Origin: Wenyingzhuangia gilva
GTDB taxonomy: Bacteria > Bacteroidota > Bacteroidia > Flavobacteriales > Flavobacteriaceae
DNA length: 64,000 bases
Direction of reading: 5' to 3'
Assembly: GCF_030519655.1 (NCBI RefSeq)
Contig: NZ_JAUMIT010000008.1
Coordinates: forward strand, 1 to 64,000
The position numbers were made by a program, and so were the translations under genes. The notes beneath the pieces were generated by a model. The model was not told the DNA's origin. It saw only the letters and a list, made by a program, of their open reading frames with translations, and searched no databases. Positions 28,933 through 38,005 of the stretch are shown here, in pieces (the stretch's first letter is position 1; every line of letters starts with the position of its first letter).

Positions 28933-30384
28933 ATGTCAGACTCAAGATCAGCCTCAATAAGGAAATATTCTAGAATACAACACATGGTTAATTTTCAAGG
29001 AAGAATTATTAACTTCTTAATTAGCATTATTTTAGCTTTTGGAGGGACTTATTTTTTACAATCTCCAGAATTAGACACACCACAAATATATGTCTTATTC
29101 CTTTTAATTTTGTCGGTTTGTTTGTGGGTAACAGAAGCCATTCCGCCATTTACGGTTGGACTCTTTATTTTCGGGTTTCTAGTTTTTGCACTCGGAAAAC
29201 ATTATCATGATATAGATCCTACTACTTCGAACAAAATCGTTCAGAAGTATGTGCAAACTTGGTCTAACTCTGTAATATGGTTAATGTTGGGAGGGTTTTT
29301 TATGGCAGAAGCCATGCAGAAAGTAGGGCTTGATAAAACAATATTTAAACTCACTATTAAAAGGTTTGGAGCAAAACCAAGATATGTGCTTTTAGGGATT
29401 ATGCTGGTTACTGCATTGTTTTCAATGATCATGAGTAATACGGCTACTACGGCAATGATGATTGCTGCAGTATTACCTTTTTTAAAGACTTTACCAAAGG
29501 ATGCTAAAATTACAAAAGCTTTGTTGATAGGAATTCCGGCAGCGGCTTCCTTAGGGGGAATGGGAACTATTATAGGTTCTCCACCAAATGCTGTTGCGGT
29601 TGATGGTTTGTTACAACATGGAATTAAATTCGGTTTTTTAGAATGGATGATGATTGGGTTTCCTGCAGCTATTATTTTAGTTCTTATCTTTTGGTCTGTG
29701 TTGATTAGTAAATTCATTCCAAAAGTTTCTACCATAGATTTAGGTTTTTTAAGTGAAGGAGAACCAGAAGAAGGGTCTACAGAGAAAATTTTTATGATGA
29801 AAAAGAAATTTGTTTTAGGAGTTCTGGGGGTTACCATGTTATTGTGGCTAACAGGTAAAATTCACGGAATTTCTGCAGCTACAGTATCAATGTTACCAAT
29901 TATGTTACTGACCATGTTTAGAATCGTAAACTCAGAAGATGTAAGAAAATTACCATGGGATACTTTAATGTTAGTGGCTGGAGGTTTGTCTTTAGGATTG
30001 GCTATTAAAGAAACAGGATTGGCAGAATATTATGTAGGATTAATTAATCAATATAATTTAAATTTTGTTGTATTAATTGTTGTGTTTTCTTTAATAACAG
30101 TGATTTTGTCAAACTTTATGAGTAATACTGCAACAACCACAATTTTAATACCTATTGCTATTATTTTGGCTGCGGATAATCCAATTATATTGCCATTGGT
30201 TATTGGGTTTAGCGCTTCTACTGCTTTATTTTTTCCTATTTCTACACCCCCAAATGCCATCGCATTTAGTACAGGTTTAATAGAACAGAAAGAGTTTAGG
30301 TTTGGTGGTTTAATTGCTGGTTTGTTAGGGCCTGCAGTAGTAGTACTTATTATATTAGGATTTCAAATGTTTGGATTGATTTAG
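28933..30384 (+). CDS. SLC13/DASS-family sodium:anion symporter
   Basis: 483 residues with about 11 membrane segments. The two Ser-Asn-Thr motifs that bind substrate and sodium in this family are both present, in MIMSNTATTAMMIA near 168 and NFMSNTATTTILIPI near 396, each followed by a Pro-Pro-Asn loop (IGSPPNAVAV and STPPNAIAFST). It imports di-/tricarboxylates or sulfate-like anions using Na+. It is followed after 18 bases by a porin-like gene, suggesting a joined inner- and outer-membrane uptake route. Substrate unknown. Confidence 0.88.
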   Translation: MSDSRSASIRKYSRIQHMVNFQGRIINFLISIILAFGGTYFLQSPELDTPQIYVLFLLILSVCLWVTEAIPPFTVGLFIFGFLVFALGKHYHDIDPTTSNKIVQKYVQTWSNSVIWLMLGGFFMAEAMQKVGLDKTIFKLTIKRFGAKPRYVLLGIMLVTALFSMIMSNTATTAMMIAAVLPFLKTLPKDAKITKALLIGIPAAASLGGMGTIIGSPPNAVAVDGLLQHGIKFGFLEWMMIGFPAAIILVLIFWSVLISKFIPKVSTIDLGFLSEGEPEEGSTEKIFMMKKKFVLGVLGVTMLLWLTGKIHGISAATVSMLPIMLLTMFRIVNSEDVRKLPWDTLMLVAGGLSLGLAIKETGLAEYYVGLINQYNLNFVVLIVVFSLITVILSNFMSNTATTTILIPIAIILAADNPIILPLVIGFSASTALFFPISTPPNAIAFSTGLIEQKEFRFGGLIAGLLGPAVVVLIILGFQMFGLI

Positions 30385-30402
30385 TGGCGAGAAACAGAAA
30401 AA

Positions 30403-31650
30403 ATGAAAAATTATATAAAAATATTTCTTGTATTGATTTTACTCAGTACAAACGGGTTTTCTCAGGAAAAACCAAAAGTTAATTGGAGTCTTACGGCTCA
30501 AATTTGGACTAGATATTCTGATTTAAATGAGGGGACAAAAATAAATGGAGAAACTACCAATTCTTATACGGATGTTTCTATTCGAAGATTAAGAATACCG
30601 GTGTCTTCTCAAATTACTCCTAAAATTTATGCAGCAGCTATGTTTGGAGGAAACAACTTTAATGAAGTGAATAAAAATTTTCCTTTAAATGTTTTAGACT
30701 TATATGTTGAGTATAAGTTTGATAAAGCTATAGAAGTAGGGCTTGGTAAGTCAGGGTGGATAGGTTTAAACAGATGGGCCTTGCGTTCTAGTAAAACATT
30801 AATGGGTCTAGATTCTCCTTTGTTTACATTAAACACAGTAAATAAAAATGATGATTTGGCTCGTAATTTAGGAGTATGGTTTAAAGGACAAGTTGGTAAA
30901 ATTGATTATCGATTGATTATAAGTAATCCTATTGTTGTTTCAAGTATTCCAAATTCAGGAAAAGTAGATTTTGCAAACAATAGACCAAGAGCTAAAATTT
31001 CTTCTTATGTAAAGTATCAATTTTGGGAAAACGAATCAAATAAATCGTCCTATCAAACAGGAACTTATATCAATTCAAAAAAAGTATGGAATATTGGAGG
31101 TGGGTTTGAGTATCAAAAAAAGGCAATGAGTGATGGAGATACTTCTTTATCAACCACAAATCTGTATGATGTCAAACATTGGTCAGTTGATTCCTTTTTT
31201 AGTTTACCCATTAATGGTGATCAAGGAATTACAGCTTATTTAGGGTATTCTCATTATGGATTTGGAAAGAATTATATTAGAAACTTAGGAGCTAATGGAG
31301 CTTTGTTTAGTGGTGGAACTGATTTTAATGGAGCCGGAGTTGCGTTCCCTTTAATGGGAACTGGTAATACCCTGTATACTCAATTTGGATATGCTTTTTC
31401 ACAAACAAAAATTGTGAATCAGTCTGTTGTGTTTCAACCCAATATGTCTATCCAATATTCTGATTGGGATGGGCTAAACGATAAAATGGTTTTGTATGAT
31501 GCCACTTTAAATATGTTTTTATCGGGGAATGGACATAGTAATAAATTAAGTTTAGGGTTTCAATACAGACCTATTTTTGATAAAATAAGTTTAAAACAAA
31601 AAGATTATAAAGGGATGTTGGTGTTACAGTACCAAATATCCATTAGATAA
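30403..31650 (+). CDS. Porin-like outer-membrane protein
   Basis: 415 residues with a signal peptide (MKNYIKIFLVLILLSTNGFSQ). The mature protein has a barrel-like pattern of alternating residues and ends QYQISIR. It resembles phosphate-selective porin O/P-type barrels (DVSIRRLRIPVSSQITPKIY near 45, VEYKFDKAIEVGLGKSG near 98). With the DASS symporter immediately upstream it probably lets the same anion cross the outer membrane; this is inferred from position. Confidence 0.78.
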   Translation: MKNYIKIFLVLILLSTNGFSQEKPKVNWSLTAQIWTRYSDLNEGTKINGETTNSYTDVSIRRLRIPVSSQITPKIYAAAMFGGNNFNEVNKNFPLNVLDLYVEYKFDKAIEVGLGKSGWIGLNRWALRSSKTLMGLDSPLFTLNTVNKNDDLARNLGVWFKGQVGKIDYRLIISNPIVVSSIPNSGKVDFANNRPRAKISSYVKYQFWENESNKSSYQTGTYINSKKVWNIGGGFEYQKKAMSDGDTSLSTTNLYDVKHWSVDSFFSLPINGDQGITAYLGYSHYGFGKNYIRNLGANGALFSGGTDFNGAGVAFPLMGTGNTLYTQFGYAFSQTKIVNQSVVFQPNMSIQYSDWDGLNDKMVLYDATLNMFLSGNGHSNKLSLGFQYRPIFDKISLKQKDYKGMLVLQYQISIR

Positions 31651-31678
31651 TGATGTTTTTTTATTAGTTGTTCGTTAA

Positions 31679-31717
31679 GGCAGCCAAGTTTCTGATAGGG
31701 AATTTGGCTGTCTTTTT
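31679..31717 (+). terminator. Intrinsic terminator after the porin-like gene
   Basis: GGCAGCCAA (31679-31687) pairs with TTGGCTGTC (31704-31712, one G-U pair), followed by a T run. Confidence 0.85.
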
Positions 31718-31808
31718 TAGTGTTAAACTTTAGACTTTTAAACCTTCTTACTCCGCAAAAACTTTTGTAATTTCGCAAACTTGAAGTCTGACTTAAAATA
31801 TAGAAGAA

Positions 31809-32075
31809 ATGAGTAAAATAATGCCTGTAGACATCCTGTCTAGTATCAAAGGAGCAAAGTCTTCTGAGGCGGTGGATAAGTTGTTTGATGTAATTAAAAA
31901 TGCGGAAATCAATTCCAATTCATCAAATCAAAATACAAAGAATGCCGTGTCTATAGATGATTTACGAGCAGACGTTGTGGAAAATAGTTCAGAAATCACC
32001 AAACAAATCATTAGAGAAAACTTTCCAAAAGAGAAAGATGGATATTTAGTGGTGTCTAAAGTAATTGAAGGTTAG
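31809..32075 (+). CDS. gatC: Divergent GatC subunit of tRNA-dependent amidotransferase
   Basis: 88 residues; easily taken for a hypothetical. The C-terminal half (about residues 50-87) reads DDLRADVVENSS, then IIRENFPKEKDGYLVVSKVI. This matches the GatC tail pattern LREDxV-PS-...-NAP-x-DGFFxVPKVIE at the same positions. The N-terminal half is shorter than usual and lacks the typical LARLEL helix. The stop codon directly abuts the gatA ATG. Gene order gatC-gatA-gatB is standard for the GatCAB operon. In the complex GatC wraps around the GatA-GatB interface and stabilises it. A possible -7 box TAATTTCG lies near 31769. Confidence 0.75.
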   Translation: MSKIMPVDILSSIKGAKSSEAVDKLFDVIKNAEINSNSSNQNTKNAVSIDDLRADVVENSSEITKQIIRENFPKEKDGYLVVSKVIEG

Positions 32076-33476
32076 ATGGAGTCTCAAATTCAAAAAATAC
32101 ACAATCAATTAGTCGCAAAAGAGTTTACTTGTACTGAATTAGTCAAAGAAAAATTAGCGTTACTAAAAGAAAATAAATACAATTCGGTTAACACTGTTTT
32201 AGAAGATTTGGCTTTAGAAGCTGCTGCAAAAGTAGATGCTAAAATTGCCAATGGAGAAGAAATAGGATTGTTAGAAGGAATTCCGTTTGGAATAAAAGAT
32301 GTATATATGGTTCAAGGAACTTATACTTCTGCAAGTTCAGACCTATTAAAAAATTATAAATCAGCTTATACGGCAACTGCCATTCAAAAATTGTTAGATG
32401 CTGGAGCCATTCCTATGGCAAAAGAAAATTGCGATAGTTTTGGTCATGGTTCGTCTTCTGAAAATACCGTTTTTGGAAGTGTAAAAAATGCTATTGACAC
32501 AAGTTTGGTTGCAGGAGGTTCCTCTGGAGGTTCTGCAGTAAACGTAGCAGCAGATTATACTGTGTTTTCTATAGGTGGAGATACAGGAGGTTCTATCCGT
32601 CAACCAGCAGGTTACAATAAAATTTATGGATTAAAACCAACTTATGGACGTGTATCTCGTTATGGTTTGATGGCGTATGCTTCGTCAACGGATACCGTTG
32701 GACCTTTGGCAAAATCTATTGAAGATGTAGCCATTGTGATGAATGTAATGAGTGGAAAAGATCCAAAAGATCAAACGACCATTTCATCAGAAGAAATAAA
32801 TAATGCAATTGTTGCATCAAAACCAGAAGGAGTTAAAATTGGATATTTTAAAAACTTTATTGAAAACGATGCTATTGACTCAAAAGTAAAAGCAGACTTT
32901 TTAGCAACCATTGAAAAAATAAAAGCAGCAGGGTATGAAGTTCAAGAATTAGACTTTTTTGATGCAGATACTTTGGTTTCCACTTACTATACCTTGGCGA
33001 TGGCTGAAACGGCATCAAACTTATCGAGATTAGATGGTACCAATTACGGAAATCGAATTGAAGATAAAAACTTGAAAGAAACTTACATGGTAACCCGTTC
33101 TGAAAACTTTACAGAGGAAACAAAACGTAGAATTGTAGGAGGAAACCAAGTATTGTCACAAGGGTTTTCTGATGCGATTTATTTAAAAGGACAACAGTTA
33201 AGAACTCAGATAGAAGAAGCTTTTGAAGCTGATTTTAATAAAGTAGATATCATTTTATCACCTGTAACACCAGGGCCTGTTCCTAAAATTGGAGAAGTAT
33301 TAAGCAATCCACATGCCATGTATTTGTCGGATGCTTATACAGTCGGATTCAGCTTAGGACAATTACCAACCTTAACTTGTCCTTTTGGAACTGAAACGGG
33401 AATACAAGTAACAGGAGCTAAAAACAAAGAACAAACAATTTTACAGTTTGCAAACTTCTTAAACCAAGTGAAGTAA
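32076..33476 (+). CDS. gatA: Asp-tRNA(Asn)/Glu-tRNA(Gln) amidotransferase subunit A
   Basis: 466 residues. Glutaminase subunit that makes ammonia for amidating mischarged Asp-tRNA(Asn) or Glu-tRNA(Gln). The amidase-signature triad is intact: Lys74 in GIKDVY, Ser149 in AGGSSGGSA, Ser173 in GGDTGGSIRQP, spaced exactly as in characterised GatA. It starts right after the gatC-like stop and its own stop shares its last base with the start of the gatB-aspS gene. Confidence 0.97.
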   Translation: MESQIQKIHNQLVAKEFTCTELVKEKLALLKENKYNSVNTVLEDLALEAAAKVDAKIANGEEIGLLEGIPFGIKDVYMVQGTYTSASSDLLKNYKSAYTATAIQKLLDAGAIPMAKENCDSFGHGSSSENTVFGSVKNAIDTSLVAGGSSGGSAVNVAADYTVFSIGGDTGGSIRQPAGYNKIYGLKPTYGRVSRYGLMAYASSTDTVGPLAKSIEDVAIVMNVMSGKDPKDQTTISSEEINNAIVASKPEGVKIGYFKNFIENDAIDSKVKADFLATIEKIKAAGYEVQELDFFDADTLVSTYYTLAMAETASNLSRLDGTNYGNRIEDKNLKETYMVTRSENFTEETKRRIVGGNQVLSQGFSDAIYLKGQQLRTQIEEAFEADFNKVDIILSPVTPGPVPKIGEVLSNPHAMYLSDAYTVGFSLGQLPTLTCPFGTETGIQVTGAKNKEQTILQFANFLNQVK

Positions 33477-36400
33477 TGGAATTAGATAGACTAAATTCTT
33501 TAATAGAAGAAAACGGAATAGAATTAGTAATTGGTTTAGAAACACACGTTCGATTAAATACCAAATCGAAATTGTTCTGTTCTTGTGCAAATGAAGAGAG
33601 TGAGCAAGCAAACGTAAATATTTGTCCTGTATGTACAGGTCAAATGGGAGTGTTGCCAGCAATTAATAAAGAGGCAATTACCAAAGCAATTTATTTTGGT
33701 AAAGCCATTAACTCTACATTTTCTAACGAAATAACGTCTTGGGATCGTAAACATTACGAATATCCAGACAACCCTAAAAATATTCAGATCACACAGTTTC
33801 ACAATCCTATCATTCCCGATGGAGAAGTAGCGTGTTATCGTAATGATGGTTCTCAATTTACGGTACAAATAGAGCAAGTGCATGTGGAAGAAGATGCTGC
33901 TAAATTGGTGCATGAGAAAAATATTTCTTTGGTAGACTTTAATAAAGCGGGAGTTCCGTTAATAGAAATTGTAACCAAACCTTGTATTCGTAATATAGAA
34001 GATGCTTCTACTTATGCGCAATACGTTCAACGTATTGTTCAAAACTTAGGGGTTTCTGAAGCGAATTTAGAAAAAGGACAATTCAAATCAGATGTTTCTG
34101 TGTCTTTAAGACTTAAGGGAACGGATGTTTTAAATCCTCGTACCGAGATCAAAAACTTAAACTCGTTTAAGTTTATGGTAGAGGCTTTAAAAGAAGAAAT
34201 AGAAAAGCAATTAAATTACTTTTTAGAGCACAAAGAATTCAGACCAGACCAAACTACAGTTTTATGGGATGAAGCTTTAAAGCAAACCAAAGTAATGCGT
34301 AAGAAAGAATACGATGCAGATTATCGTTACATTTCTGAACCAGATTTACCTTTTGTAGCCATCAAACAAACAGTTGATGGAATTACGGTGGATAGTAGTG
34401 TTTTACCTTATGCAGTAGAAACTACTTTAATAGATGGAGGTGTTTTACCACAAGATGCTAAGTTTTTTACGGCTGATGCATTGCGTTCTAAAACAGTGAT
34501 GAAATTAATTGCTGAGGTAGGTGATGTTGCTTTTGTGGCCAAAACATTAGCCAATAACTTAAAAGCAGAGGACTACGACAAAATTCATAATATTGATGAT
34601 TTAGTTGCCATCTTTAAAGCGTTTAAAAATGCTGAGGTAACCGTAGTATTGGTTCAAAAAGCCATTGAATCTTTATTAGCAGATGCTAGTTTTGACTACA
34701 AAAAATACTTTGCTGATAATACTATTTCTACAGAGAAAATTCAAGAAGCTGTAAATGCTGCTATTTCAGAAAACGAAGCTATTGCGAATGATATCAAAGC
34801 TGGAAACAAAGGGAAAGCTGGAGTTTTAGTAGGAAAAGTAATTGCAAAAATCGGAAAAGGAGCTCCTGGAAATGTAGTTCGTGAAATGATTTTAGCTTCG
34901 CTAGATGGTACAAAGTCACAAGAGCAAAGTACAAAGACTGATGGAGAGGAAGTAAATACCGAGAACTTAGTGCTAAAGACTAAAGAAGAGGAGGTATTAC
35001 CAACAATTCCTATCATCATAAAAGAAGAATATAGAACGCATATCATTCCTCAAATTTCTGAAGATACCATCAATCAAACAGTAACTTTGGCTGGATGGGT
35101 AAATTCAGTTCGTGATCACGGGGAATTAATTTTTATTGATTTACGTGATTCTTCTTATGAAATTATTCAGGTTCGTTTAAGTAGAGAATCATTCCCTAAC
35201 TTAAGTGAATTGGTAAGGTTAAAACCAGAATCAGTCATTACGGTTACAGGTAAAATTGTTCAACGTAATGAAGATGATTATAATGCTGGTTTAAAAACAG
35301 GTAAAATAGAATTGGAAGCTTCTGAATTGGAGACTTTAAATTTATCTAAAACCTTGCCTTTTGAAATTAAAAAAGCAACCAAAACAAACGAGGCAACCCG
35401 TTTTAAATACAAATTCTTAGATCATAGAAATCAAGAAGTTCGCAAAGCAGTCATCAACCGTCATAGAGTAATTAAATTACTCCGAGATATGTTAGATGAG
35501 CAAGAGTTTTTAGAAGTAGAAACACCAATTCTAACGGCTGGAACTGATGAAGGAGCCAGAGAATTTATTGTGCCTTCTCGTAAAGAACCAGGTAGCTTTT
35601 ATACGTTGCCACAAGCACCACAACAGTTCAAACAAATGTTGATGGTAGGTGGTTTTGAAAAGTATTTTCAAATTGCTCGTTGTTTCCGTGATGAGGATTC
35701 TCGTGGAGACCGTCAACCAGAATTTACACAATTGGATATTGAGATGGCTTATGCTTCTATGCAACAAATCATCGATTTGAACACAAATATGTTCAATACC
35801 ATTGTCAAGAAAATTTATGGAAACAAATGGATTTTACATCCTTTTGAAGTCATTACTTATAAAGATGCCATGGATAAATATGGTTGTGATAGACCAGATT
35901 TACGTTTTGGATTACAAATGCAAGACATTACAGAAATTGTAAAAGGAACTACTTTTCAAGTATTCTCTAAACCAATTGATGACGGTGGAATTGTAAAGTG
36001 TATCAAAGTTTCTGCAGAAGAACAAGGAGGTAAACGTATGTCTAAAGGGCAAATTGAAAAGTTAACCGCTACTGCGCAACAACACGGATTGGGTGGTTTG
36101 GCTTATATTATCGTCAATGAAAATGATTTACAATCACCTATTATTAAGTTCTTAGGTGAGGAAATAGCTCAAAATATTATCAATGTAACCAATGCACAAG
36201 TTGGAGACATTGTTTATTTCTCTGCAGCGGATTACGCTACGGCTAATAAAGCTTTAGATGCTGTTCGTCAGGAATTGGGAGCGATGTTGAAATTAATCAA
36301 CCCTAAAGATTTAAAGCCTGCATGGGTAGTTGATTTTCCAATGTTTGAAAAAACAGAGGAAGGCCGTTGGACATTTACTCATAATCCATTTTCTATGCCT

Positions 36401-36814
36401 GCTATTTATGATTTGGAAAAACACATAAATGGGAACGAAGATGAAATAGGAACCATTATTGCTCAGCAATATGATCTGATTTTAAATGGTTATGAAATTG
36501 GAGGAGGATCTGTACGTGCTCACAAACCAGAAATTTTAGAAGCAACCTATAAAAACATGGGTTATAATAAAGAGGAAATGTTAAAAAGTGTTGGCACGAT
36601 GTATGAAGCATTCCATTATGGAGCACCGCCACATGGAGGAATTGCTTGGGGAGTTGACAGATTGATGATGATTTTAGAGAAAAAAGCTTCTATTCGTGAA
36701 GTAATGGCTTTCCCTAAAACAGGAAGTTCCGAAGATTTATTGTTTGGATCACCATCTCCTTTGTCTACTAAAAAAGTAGAGGAAATGAATGTGAGGGTTA
36801 TTTCTAAAAAATAA
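33476..36814 (+). CDS. gatB-aspS: Fused GatB amidotransferase and aspartyl-tRNA synthetase
   Basis: 1112 residues in one uninterrupted frame. Residues 1-478 are a complete GatB: IELVIGLETHVRLNTKSK, zinc-site cysteines 35, 37, 50 and 53, and a tRNA-binding tail domain ending GNVVREMILASL. Residues 479-517 are a charged, low-complexity linker. Residues 518-1112 are a complete bacterial AspRS: OB-fold anticodon domain (LAGWVNSVRDHGELIFIDLR), flipping loop TDEGAREFIVP (690-700), motif 2 FQIARCFRDE (731-740), GAD insertion, motif 3 GVDRLMMIL (1059-1067). The His548 of DHG matches the anticodon-loop His reported for non-discriminating AspRS. Inference: AspRS charges tRNA(Asn) with Asp and hands it to the tethered GatCAB. 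The AspRS catalytic motifs look intact. Confidence 0.96.
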   Translation: MELDRLNSLIEENGIELVIGLETHVRLNTKSKLFCSCANEESEQANVNICPVCTGQMGVLPAINKEAITKAIYFGKAINSTFSNEITSWDRKHYEYPDNPKNIQITQFHNPIIPDGEVACYRNDGSQFTVQIEQVHVEEDAAKLVHEKNISLVDFNKAGVPLIEIVTKPCIRNIEDASTYAQYVQRIVQNLGVSEANLEKGQFKSDVSVSLRLKGTDVLNPRTEIKNLNSFKFMVEALKEEIEKQLNYFLEHKEFRPDQTTVLWDEALKQTKVMRKKEYDADYRYISEPDLPFVAIKQTVDGITVDSSVLPYAVETTLIDGGVLPQDAKFFTADALRSKTVMKLIAEVGDVAFVAKTLANNLKAEDYDKIHNIDDLVAIFKAFKNAEVTVVLVQKAIESLLADASFDYKKYFADNTISTEKIQEAVNAAISENEAIANDIKAGNKGKAGVLVGKVIAKIGKGAPGNVVREMILASLDGTKSQEQSTKTDGEEVNTENLVLKTKEEEVLPTIPIIIKEEYRTHIIPQISEDTINQTVTLAGWVNSVRDHGELIFIDLRDSSYEIIQVRLSRESFPNLSELVRLKPESVITVTGKIVQRNEDDYNAGLKTGKIELEASELETLNLSKTLPFEIKKATKTNEATRFKYKFLDHRNQEVRKAVINRHRVIKLLRDMLDEQEFLEVETPILTAGTDEGAREFIVPSRKEPGSFYTLPQAPQQFKQMLMVGGFEKYFQIARCFRDEDSRGDRQPEFTQLDIEMAYASMQQIIDLNTNMFNTIVKKIYGNKWILHPFEVITYKDAMDKYGCDRPDLRFGLQMQDITEIVKGTTFQVFSKPIDDGGIVKCIKVSAEEQGGKRMSKGQIEKLTATAQQHGLGGLAYIIVNENDLQSPIIKFLGEEIAQNIINVTNAQVGDIVYFSAADYATANKALDAVRQELGAMLKLINPKDLKPAWVVDFPMFEKTEEGRWTFTHNPFSMPAIYDLEKHINGNEDEIGTIIAQQYDLILNGYEIGGGSVRAHKPEILEATYKNMGYNKEEMLKSVGTMYEAFHYGAPPHGGIAWGVDRLMMILEKKASIREVMAFPKTGSSEDLLFGSPSPLSTKKVEEMNVRVISKK

Positions 36815-36876
36815 ATTAATTATTGTGTTTTTTCACAGGTTTATAACTAAAGTGATGATAAAACATGAATAATGCA

Positions 36877-36884
36877 TATATTTG
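36877..36884 (+). promoter_or_regulatory. Promoter-like TATATTTG box
   Basis: A perfect TAnnTTTG box ends 4 bases before the ATG at 36889, so a transcript starting here would be nearly leaderless. It argues against the start 24 bases further upstream. Confidence 0.45.
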
Positions 36885-36888
36885 CAGA

Positions 36889-37377
36889 ATGAAGAAGTTG
36901 TTTGCTAAATTAAGAAAAAAGAAAAATTTATCTTTTGATAAAAGTGGTGTGTTTGCTACTTTATCTGATGGTAAAGAGGTTGTAATTAAGTGGAGTGTCA
37001 TAAAAAAAATAATTTTGCTTGATACTTTTGAGGAGTATAGTGGTTATTTTTTAACAGAAGATTATAAGTCTAAAGCTTTATATGATGATATTTCTATAGA
37101 TTGTAATCAAAACGTAGTGAGAATTCGAACAGGAGGAACTCCAAAAGTTAGAAAAAATACGTCAAGACCATTCTCAAGGAAGTTTGGTACGACGAGTATT
37201 TATTATCCAATTTTTATTGAATATGTTGATGATTTGGGAAATAAAAAATTATATGCCAACCACTATGATGACGGAGCGAAGTTAGAAACAGTCAAAAAAT
37301 TATCATCGTTTTTAGCCAAAGATAAAATTCATCAAAAAAATAAAGTTGAAGGGTTTACTCCCTTATCAGAAATATAA
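36889..37377 (+). CDS. Protein of unknown function, duplicated pair, copy 1
   Basis: 162 residues from MKKLFAKLRKKKNLSF; a start at 36865 is possible but overlaps a promoter box. No signal peptide or membrane helix. N-terminal part: strands typical of a small PH-like or split-barrel fold (GVFATLSDGKEVVIKWSVIKKI). The rest is almost identical to the next gene: EEYSGYFLTEDYKSK, SIDCNQNVVRIRTGGTPKVR, TTSIYYPIFIEYVDD and a C-terminal EGFTPLSEI. I do not recognise the family; cytoplasmic. Confidence 0.65.
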   Translation: MKKLFAKLRKKKNLSFDKSGVFATLSDGKEVVIKWSVIKKIILLDTFEEYSGYFLTEDYKSKALYDDISIDCNQNVVRIRTGGTPKVRKNTSRPFSRKFGTTSIYYPIFIEYVDDLGNKKLYANHYDDGAKLETVKKLSSFLAKDKIHQKNKVEGFTPLSEI

Positions 37378-37407
37378 AAAAAGCATCACATTTGTGATGC
37401 TTTTTTT
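37376..37407 (+). terminator. Intrinsic terminator after copy 1
   Basis: Seven A bases plus GCATCACA (to 37390) pair with TGTGATGC plus seven T bases (37393-37407), a perfect stem. A decayed copy follows the second gene. Confidence 0.88.
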
Positions 37408-37519
37408 ATGAATATCAATTAACACATTATAAATACGGTATATATAATAAAAATAAAACCATAGCTTATTTTTTAACGTATATAATTCAAATAATATTAT
37501 ATATAAATTTATTTGAGTT

Positions 37520-38005
37520 ATGAGTTTATTTTCATTTGTATCTAAGAGAAAATATGTGTTATTTAATGAAGAAGGAATTTTAGCAATTCTGTCTGACCAA
37601 AAACCTCTTATAATTTCGTGGGAACAGGTTGAAAAAATTGTTTTGACAGATGTTTTTGAGGAATATAGCGGTTATTTTTTAACAGAAGATTATAAGTCTA
37701 AAGTTTTATATCATGATATTTCTATAGATTGTAATCAAAATGTGGTTAGAATTAGAACTGGAGGGACTCCTAAAGTTAGAAAAAATACTTTAAAGCCATT
37801 TTCAAGGAAGTTCGGTACGACAAGTATTTATTATCCAATTTTTATTGAATATGTGGATGATTCGGGAAATAAAAATCTATATGCTAATCATTTTGATGAT
37901 AAAGCTAAGTTAGAAATAGTTGAAAAATTATCATTGTTTTTGCCTAAAGATAAAATTCATCAAAAAAAGAGAATAGGAGGGTTTACTCCCTTATCAGAAA
38001 TATAA
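37520..38005 (+). CDS. Protein of unknown function, duplicated pair, copy 2
   Basis: 161 residues. From about residue 50 it repeats copy 1 nearly word for word (EEYSGYFLTEDYKSK, CNQNVVRIRTGGTPKVRKNT, FGTTSIYYPIFIEYVDD, GFTPLSEI), while the first 50 residues are clearly different in sequence though similar in layout (MSLFSFVSKRKYVLFNEEGI). The DNA offset is about 628 bp and the duplicated segment includes the terminator. Gene conversion or a partial duplication would explain conserved C-termini and diverged N-termini. Function unknown. Confidence 0.65.
   Translation: MSLFSFVSKRKYVLFNEEGILAILSDQKPLIISWEQVEKIVLTDVFEEYSGYFLTEDYKSKVLYHDISIDCNQNVVRIRTGGTPKVRKNTLKPFSRKFGTTSIYYPIFIEYVDDSGNKNLYANHFDDKAKLEIVEKLSLFLPKDKIHQKKRIGGFTPLSEI

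Noticed and set aside
29241-29837. 198-codon minus-strand frame inside the DASS transporter
   Set aside because: Shadow of a hydrophobic gene; no family pattern and no start context.
33476-36814. GatB-AspRS as an artefact of two overlapping genes
   Set aside because: The frame is open through the 39-residue linker with no stop; both domains are complete at both ends. Only resequencing could overturn this.
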